From assembly GCA_964017045.1 (NCBI GenBank), contig OZ024798.1, positions 11,367,793 to 11,431,792 of the forward strand: a stretch of 64,000 nt of DNA, written 5' to 3'. This DNA is from Omphiscola glabra. Taxonomy: Eukaryota; Mollusca; Gastropoda; Lymnaeidae. The notes under the pieces were generated by a model that saw only the letters and a list, made by a program, of their open reading frames with translations, was not told the DNA's origin and did no database searches. Positions 60,501 through 64,000 of this stretch are shown here, in pieces (the first letter of the stretch is position 1; each line of letters opens with the position of its first letter). Made by a program: the position numbers and the translations under genes.

Positions 60501-62043
60501 TTGTTGGTAACCTGCAGTTAACGGCATGGCGATGCCCTGTATTCACAGCTGCTGGGTAATATTTTGTCATGGCACCACCTCATCTCTGCCCCAGTGCTTC
60601 AGAAGCTGGCGTTGTCAGGACTCTTGAACAGATACATTGTCATTGGCCTGGCCTCGTCACACATTAACAGGGAAGCCTTACAAAAATGCCAAGCCGTAAG
60701 TTCATTCAGTTTTAAAATTTATCTTAACCTTTGATAAATCTTTAAATTTGAAAAAAAAATTACCAAAATCTCAATTACCAATGTGAAATTAGAACAAAGT
60801 TACAATTGTGCTAAAATGTGTTATTATGGATACAAATTCTTGAAATAATTATTAGAAATAGTTTTTCCCACACTATTTGTATCAATCGGCTCTTTAAGGC
60901 TAGCTATAATATGTGATTGTTATTCCTATGAAATATGAGTGATGACTTCCAACTTGGGTGGTTCCATTTTTTCACTTTGGTTTTTTCATTTCATCCTCCC
61001 CAATAATGGTTGATGAATGAAACTATTTCACCCAACTATTTACGAATGACCTTACTTACAGGACCTGCCTTTTATAATTTAATTATTTGTCCACTTGAAT
61101 TTTTATCTATTGTTCAGTGCATCATTTATGTAAGACACAAAACAGCACTTTGTGTTGTTGATATATCGGAGCTAATTTTTTTGCCCTCCTCACAACTCCT
61201 TGGCATTTTATATTCCCCCACCATAGATCATCTCCACATTTCCCAAGGACTGGTTCAACAATTTGGAGGGTGACTCTACCTTGCCCCAACTTGAGAACCT
61301 TTGTCGCTACTTGGTCTCAGCTGCTAAGACACTGCACAAAGCAACAGCCCTTGAAAAAGACAGTGAGAGATTGGAAGGGAGGTAATTGAAACATTTAAAA
61401 ATAATTACTGGGTTATTTGTTGAATAGTCTCAAAGGAACTTGGACTTGATTGGTTATATTTTAAAGCACAATGTTTAAGTTTAAGGAATGCTTTTGTTTC
61501 CCATTCCTTGAAAAGTCACTTCCAGGGTTAGTGGGATAGAATAAGTGCATCAAACAGGGTCTCTGCACAAATTGATTATATTGGAAATGATGTGACTGTT
61601 GTTTACATTAGATGATAAAAATTAAGGGATATGGTGTCAGAAAGTTGCTCTTGTTGGCTGAGTGTGGGTCTGGTATTTCTTCAGCGAAGTAAATAACTGA
61701 TTTAGTGAGTAGAAATTTATGGATTTAGTGAGTAGAAATTTAGTAAGTAGAAATTTATGGATTTAGTGAGTAGAAATTTAGTAAGTAGAAATTTATGGAT
61801 TTAGTGAGTAGAAATTTATGGATTTAGTGAGTAGAAATTTATGGATTTAGTGAGTAGAAATTTATGGATTTAGTGAGTAGAAATTTATGGATCCTGAAAT
61901 ATGAAATGAGCTCGCACATTGTTTTCCTTCTATTCCTGACTTTCAGAGAAATGATAAAACAGATGAGCAAGCATCTAGTGAACATACACGCCATGGACCA
62001 CGCCATGTCACTGGCTAATGAATTCAGCTTCAAGATTTCTTAA
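36582..62043 (+). CDS. PAXBP1: PAXBP1 / GCFC-family protein, 19 exons
   Basis: Exons: 36582-36807, 38281-38495, 40229-40328, 40548-40683, 51139-51254, 51866-51936, 52207-52409, 52992-53181, 55645-55762, 56243-56324, 57784-57899, 58090-58289, 59249-59396, 59588-59706, 59841-59917, 60083-60149, 60549-60695, 61227-61381, 61947-62043; about 860 aa (human 917). Matches to PAXBP1: MFKKPKR at the start, [31 protein letters not shown] (about 182-200), [61 protein letters not shown] and LDHAMS-like MDHAMSLA near the end. The N-terminus is charged and disordered, with a helical middle and a GCFC domain in the C-terminal half. In vertebrates it is nuclear and links PAX3/7 to histone methylation; relatives act in spliceosome disassembly. 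Start: ATG at 36582, since the upstream in-frame stretch has no ATG. The exon 9 donor is uncertain: 55762 keeps phase, 55766 does not. Intron 4 hosts an HSP70 gene. AATAAA at 62540. Confidence 0.93.
37265..37550. mobile_element. MITE with telomere-like interior, PAXBP1 intron 1
   Basis: The ends AATTTGGAGAGATAG (about 37265) and CTATCTCTCCAAATT (about 37538) are inverted repeats. Inside are four tandem 23-bp units (gatagggtcaaaaccctgg) at 37318-37404, then tttagggttcaggttaggtt repeated, and caaccaagatggcggcc near the right end. A worn relative is at 25965-26190. Confidence 0.7.
37551..38280. other. PAXBP1 intron 1 remainder
   Basis: AT-rich, with pyrimidine runs near 37920-37960. No gene or repeat family recognised. 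Confidence 0.5.
39000..39700 (-). pseudogene. Unidentified decayed ORFs in PAXBP1 intron 2
   Basis: Minus-strand frames 39684-39400 and 39243-39022 look protein-like. The second reads [20 protein letters not shown] and ends [11 protein letters not shown]. They are interrupted and lie in different frames, suggesting one dead gene of mobile-element origin. I do not recognise the family and assign no function. Confidence 0.3.
40138..40211 (+). mobile_element. LINE 3' end with (TAA)n tail
   Basis: The gtacagcgcggtgagccca / ctggggtaccgcgctaaata block plus a TAA-type tail is the plus-strand form of the family at 6385, 22455 and 27350. It ends about 18 bp before PAXBP1 exon 3, so the exon's polypyrimidine tract immediately follows the retroelement tail. 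Confidence 0.75.
40684..42899. other. PAXBP1 intron 4, left part
   Basis: No gene. Short CA and CT simple repeats lie near 40996 and 41030. The rest is AT-rich with some ggggccc patches near 42365. Confidence 0.45.
42900..43260. repeat. Partial copy of the HSP70-intron composite repeat
   Basis: The stretch with agagggggtcagacgagggc, gggggccctataaaaataat and ggatattattagttttaaat matches 46740-46970 and 48050-48270, so a third, shorter copy of that family lies here. Confidence 0.65.
43672..43677 (-). terminator. Polyadenylation signal for HSP70
   Basis: AATAAA on the minus strand, about 380 bp downstream of the HSP70 stop codon, is the most suitable signal seen. Weaker alternatives exist closer in. 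Confidence 0.45.
44055..45973 (-). CDS. HSP70: Cytosolic heat shock protein 70, one frameshift
   Basis: Intronless coding region of 639 residues if one base is restored. The nucleotide-binding domain (about 1-385) has [28 protein letters not shown] and [13 protein letters not shown]. The linker [10 protein letters not shown] precedes the substrate-binding domain. The end is GPTVEEVD, the cytosolic EEVD motif that binds TPR co-chaperones. No GGMP tail repeats are present, which suggests an inducible rather than constitutive form. A single base is missing between 44479 and 44480, in the usually DKSTGKSS region. The frame therefore runs 45973-44453, stops, and resumes to 44055 in another frame. 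All other positions look intact, so sequencing error or very recent damage are both possible. The ATG at 45973 directly follows a cag acceptor, so the upstream in-frame ATG at 45997 is intronic. The gene lies antisense inside PAXBP1 intron 4. Confidence 0.95.
46060..48917. repeat. Two head-to-tail copies of a composite repeat with about 165-bp modules
   Basis: Copies start near 46062 and 47589 with actagccgatatacccggc and end with caaattttcactttt plus TATA-rich sequence. Each contains several modules of about 160-170 bp: an ggggcccccggcccc core, then ggatattatgagttcagtac, then gtactaagtttggtcaagat and ccatccattcat. Eight modules are recognisable (about 46340, 46515, 47060, 47230, 47395, 48365, 48535, 48700). 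No transposase or reverse transcriptase is readable. The tail phrase 'aagtttggtcaagatcc... acaaacccacaaa' resembles retroelement 3' ends in other invertebrates. Class unknown. Confidence 0.8.
49140..49340. mobile_element. Possible small MITE with poly-C tract
   Basis: This is a GC-richer patch with a C-run (49177-49189) and gcgtctccggctccagtag inside, set in AT-rich sequence of the HSP70 5'UTR intron. No clear ends or duplication were found, so this is only a suspicion. Confidence 0.3.
49371..49558 (-). other. HSP70: HSP70 non-coding exon 1
   Basis: Predicted 5'UTR exon between a start about 30 bp after the TATA box (about 49558) and the donor at 49371. The start position is an estimate from TATA spacing. 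Confidence 0.5.
49586..49707 (-). promoter_or_regulatory. HSP70: HSP70 promoter: TATA box, heat-shock-element-like site, CCAAT box
   Basis: On the minus strand, TATAAAT is at 49592-49586. An HSE-like array of three alternating pentamers, gTTCt-cGAcc-gTTCc, is at 49625-49611, about 19 bp upstream. CCAAT is at 49707-49703. The order matches inducible HSP70 promoters, so regulation by heat shock factor is inferred. Confidence 0.65.
49710..50520. other. PAXBP1 intron 4, upstream of HSP70
   Basis: AT-rich, with no gene or repeat family recognised. Confidence 0.5.
50521..50692. mobile_element. SPIN-like hAT deletion derivative, 156 bp
   Basis: Element 50529-50684. The left end has gttctcaacctgtgggtcg and the right end ggaaggttgagaaccactg, with ggggtcgccacagcatgagg before it. 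These are the two termini of SPIN-type hAT elements. Flanks gtctaaaa (50521-50528) and gtctaata (50685-50692) agree at 7 of 8 positions. Confidence 0.88.
51371..51690. repeat. About 80-bp tandem repeat, four units, PAXBP1 intron 5
   Basis: The unit core tagtattaactctctgtcta, then aattttatctaccatcc, recurs at about 51378, 51460, 51539 and 51621. The last unit is worn. Confidence 0.85.
53182..54325. other. PAXBP1 intron 8, left part
   Basis: No gene. A short tandem piece, accactcttacttgtcaata, recurs at about 53773, 53806 and 53851 (three units). Otherwise plain. Confidence 0.5.
54326..54520. repeat. About 26-bp minisatellite, seven to eight units
   Basis: Units of gctgcaatgagttagtgcgc plus atgggt, with small indels. 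Lies in PAXBP1 intron 8. Confidence 0.88.
54741..55288. mobile_element. piggyBac-type MITE with 16-bp perfect inverted ends
   Basis: The ends TTAACCCTTTACAGTC (54741) and GACTGTAAAGGGTTAA (to 55288) are perfect inverted repeats including the TTAA target. The left side is CpG-rich. A short frame from 55013 ([19 protein letters not shown]) may be the remnant transposase start, which would make this an internally deleted copy. Lies in PAXBP1 intron 8. Confidence 0.88.
56374..57343. repeat. 29-bp G-rich minisatellite, about 33 units, PAXBP1 intron 10
   Basis: Unit ataggtttgaagggagggg plus cctggcttag, highly homogeneous, with single-base and short-indel variants. It starts about 50 bp after the exon 10 donor. 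Confidence 0.95.
57344..57783. other. PAXBP1 intron 10, remainder
   Basis: Unique sequence with no recognised feature. Confidence 0.5.
58510..59129 (+). mobile_element. 596-bp SINE-like retroposon with tRNA-like head
   Basis: Element 58522-59117, flanked by 12-bp duplications aattttgagtta (58510-58521 and 59118-59129) and ending in an A-tail (59112-59117). The head has an A-box-like tggcagagtag and a B-box-like ggagttcagtccc about 40 bp apart, as in tRNA-derived SINEs. The body is about 500 bp long, unusual for a SINE, with no reading frame that looks coding. It lies in PAXBP1 intron 12. Confidence 0.8.
60150..61226. other. PAXBP1 introns 16 and 17
   Basis: Apart from exon 60549-60695, no feature was recognised. 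The first intron has a loose repeat of 'gttagttcata/aacaaacac' phrases (60320-60490). The frame at 61010-61273 overlaps exon 18 in the wrong phase and is spurious. Confidence 0.5.
61697..61892. repeat. 23-bp tandem repeat before PAXBP1 exon 19
   Basis: Units of gatttagtgagtagaaattt plus atg, about eight copies with one shorter variant. The array ends about 55 bp before the exon 19 acceptor. Confidence 0.9.
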
Positions 62044-62539
62044 ACTTGCCGACTCGTCACAGCTGATGAAACTAGATGTTGTGTACAGATAAAAAAAATT
62101 TTTTGAAGGCCAATTTTATGGGCTTCATTATACAGCTACTGAATTTTAGTTCTCAATAGCAATATGTAATATTATTGAATGGCATTTTGTTATTTAAGTA
62201 ATTACTTCTTGCAGTACCATATCTGTGAAAAACTTGAAAAGTATTTGTGCCGCCAGAAATTGTTTCAGGATATGGTTACTATTTAAGGAAGAGTTAAGTA
62301 AAGAGCCGTATGATGTCAATTCTAGTTAGAAGGATACTTGCTGTAAACACAGTTGCATGATATCTCTCCTTTGGAGTGCCCAAAGTTATGTTTAGGTTTT
62401 AGATTTTTACTTCCTCAGTGAGCGTCCATCGAATGAAATGACCTGTCTATCTCATGTTATGTGATTATGCAAGGTGCTGATGATGACACATCACTCACCC
62501 GAAGTAAACAAAATTAAAAAATACTAACATATGGCCAAG

Positions 62540-62545
62540 AATAAA
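62540..62545 (+). terminator. PAXBP1: Polyadenylation signal of PAXBP1
   Basis: AATAAA about 500 bp after the stop codon. A second AATAAA at about 62623 precedes an A-run. Either could be used. Confidence 0.5.
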
Positions 62546-62636
62546 ATTACGGACATGGATTTTTACAAATTGTAATATAATTTTAATCACGTTTTTTCCC
62601 AGTGTATTAAATGTAATTTGAGTAATAAAAAAAAAA

Positions 62637-62670
62637 ATCTACAAAAGTCATTGCTGTGACTTTTGTAGAT
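62637..62670. repeat. Perfect 14-bp inverted repeat (hairpin)
   Basis: ATCTACAAAAGTCA and TGACTTTTGTAGAT are exact complements separated by ttgctg. It lies just after an A-run near the PAXBP1 3' end. Function unknown. Confidence 0.85.
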
Positions 62671-63285
62671 GGTGCAGGTGTAATTTGTGCAGAGAATGTA
62701 TTTGAAAAATTTCAACAAAGAGAGATAAATTGAAGACCCTTGCTCTCACACTGGCAGTTGTTCTTTTATGGCAAAGCAAAAAAGTGTAAGTTGAATAGAG
62801 AATCCTTTCACGTGGACCGTGTGATCTAAGCGTGTTTGACTGTGAATGGCGAACAGATATTTTTATAAACGCCATTGTGAGATAGTCATGAATATATGTG
62901 TTTGTTATTTTTTTTCCTAAACTAAAAAAAGCTGGGATTTTAAAGCTCAGTTAAATTGGGATGGTCAGGTGCCCTACAGCTGGAACAAGCTTATGGCTGG
63001 ATCATACTGGCTGAAATAAATTATGGCTGTAATAAACTGTGGCTGAAATAAAAGGTCTATTACAACTAGGAAATGGCCATCACTGTGGCTGAAATAAAAG
63101 GTCTATTACAACTAGGAAATGTCCATCCATGACTGTTGTTTGATTAAGTTTCATGTTTCATTGTCTGGAGAAGAAGGGTGGGGAAACATCTGGTTCAAAG
63201 TCAGTATTGTTGAGCTGGTGTTCATTGTCATAGAAATGTAAGCAGTGACCTATTCACTTCATCAATGACCCCCAACTGAGTTGTT
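62671..63285. other. Intergenic after PAXBP1
   Basis: A 47-bp direct repeat (tggctgaaataaaaggtcta, then ttacaactaggaaatg) occurs twice at about 63042-63125. No gene. Confidence 0.5.
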
Positions 63286-63595
63286 TGTTTTTAAGGGCAT
63301 CTTTTATCATGACTCTACCCCCAACTATGTTTTAAGGGCATCCTTCATCATGATTCCACTCACCCCAGGGCATACTTTATAATGACTCCACCCCCCAACT
63401 ATGTTTTAAGGGCATCCTTTAGCATGACTCACCCCCACCCACCCCCAACTATGTTTTAAGGGCATCCTTTAGCATGACTCCACCCCCACCCCCCCAACTA
63501 TGTTTTAAGGGCATCCTTTAGCATGACTCCACCCCCACCCCCCCAACTATGTTTTAAGGGCATCCTTTAGCATGACTCCACCCCCAACTATCACT
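63286..63595. repeat. About 49-bp C-rich minisatellite, six units
   Basis: Unit aactatgttttaagggcatc, then ctttagcatgactccacccc, with C-runs of variable length. Confidence 0.9.
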
Positions 63596-63724
63596 AGCTC
63601 AAACTCTCACTTGACCTATCCCAGCATAACCAATGTAATTTTTTCTTTAGTTTTTGCTATTCTTAAAGATAGGCTTTGTAAATGGAGAAGGGTTGAAAAT
63701 TTGGGGAACAGTGATGCCTTAGAT

Positions 63725-63840
63725 CAGTGGTTCTCAACCTTTCTAATGCCACGACCCCTTAATACAGTCCCCTCATGTTGTGGCGACCCCCAACCACAGA
63801 AGTATTTTCTTTGCTACTTCATAACCGTAGAGAGCATGTT
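63725..63840 (+). mobile_element. SPIN-like hAT 5' end, truncated
   Basis: It begins CAGTGGTTCTCAACCTTTCT, continues taatgccacgaccccttaat, then catgttgtggcgacccccaa and gctacttcataaccgt. This follows the SPIN hAT 5' terminal sequence closely as I remember it. The match ends near 63831 and the foldback element begins shortly after. The 3' end is not in the window. Confidence 0.85.
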
Positions 63841-63848
63841 TTTTTCTA

Positions 63849-64000
63849 CGTATCCGGAAATTTGATCTAAAGAAATTTCGTCGACGGAAATTTGATGGAA
63901 CGGAAATTTGGTCGAATCTTTTTTTTAGTTTATACGTTAAAATTGTGCGCCAAATTTCTTTTTCAACGCATTATTTTGTTTTACTATATAGTATAGTGCG
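63849..64000. mobile_element. Foldback MITE, left arm, cut by the window end
   Basis: From ACGTATCCGGAAATTTGATC onward it repeats the left arm and centre of the element at 3982-4266, including 'acgttaaaattgtg' and 'ttttactatatagtatagtgcg'. The right arm should follow outside the window. Confidence 0.85.

Overview
This is a nuclear window from an animal, most likely a gastropod mollusc. It is AT-rich, has GT-AG spliced genes with long introns, and is full of DNA transposons (hAT, piggyBac), non-LTR retrotransposon 3' ends, tRNA-derived SINE-like units and minisatellites. Two SPIN-like hAT fragments fit a pond-snail-type host, because SPIN has been reported from Lymnaea. The species is an inference, not a direct reading.

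Four protein genes can be modelled exon by exon. (1) 3489-15396, minus strand: the N-terminal half of CEP162, a centriole distal-end / ciliary transition-zone protein, 20 exons in continuous phase. (2) 22222-31241, plus: TCP11L1-like, 9 exons, 503 aa, with a decayed piggyBac element filling its last intron. (3) 36582-62043, plus: PAXBP1 (GCFC family), 19 exons, about 860 aa. (4) 44055-45973, minus: an HSP70 whose coding part is intronless. It is nested antisense inside the 10.4 kb intron 4 of PAXBP1, has its own TATA box, a heat-shock-element-like site and a 5'UTR intron, and carries one single-base frameshift.

Layout: 1-3488 holds a LINE 3' end and a 2.8 kb piggyBac copy with a hAT MITE inserted in it, just downstream of the last visible CEP162 exon. 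CEP162 introns hold a foldback element, a 20-bp minisatellite, a 1.6 kb 41-bp satellite with higher-order structure and a 45-bp array. 15.4-22.2 kb is the intergenic space between the head-to-head CEP162 and TCP11L1 genes, with a LINE fragment and a 653-bp GC-rich retroposon with 15-bp target-site duplications. 31.2-36.5 kb is intergenic, with nested MITEs. The PAXBP1 introns hold the HSP70 gene, composite repeats, SPIN, a piggyBac MITE, a 596-bp SINE-like unit and a 1 kb 29-bp minisatellite. After 62.0 kb come the PAXBP1 3' end, a perfect hairpin, a C-rich minisatellite and a second copy of the foldback element cut by the window edge.

The genes do not form a functional unit: one is ciliary, one nuclear, one a cytosolic chaperone and one a poorly understood TCP11-domain protein. 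No prokaryote-like system, CRISPR array or functional structural RNA gene was seen. The unusual content lies in the mobile and tandem DNA and in how it touches the host genes: a transposon end beside a splice acceptor, minisatellites repeating splice-site-like motifs, and a stress gene nested in a host intron.
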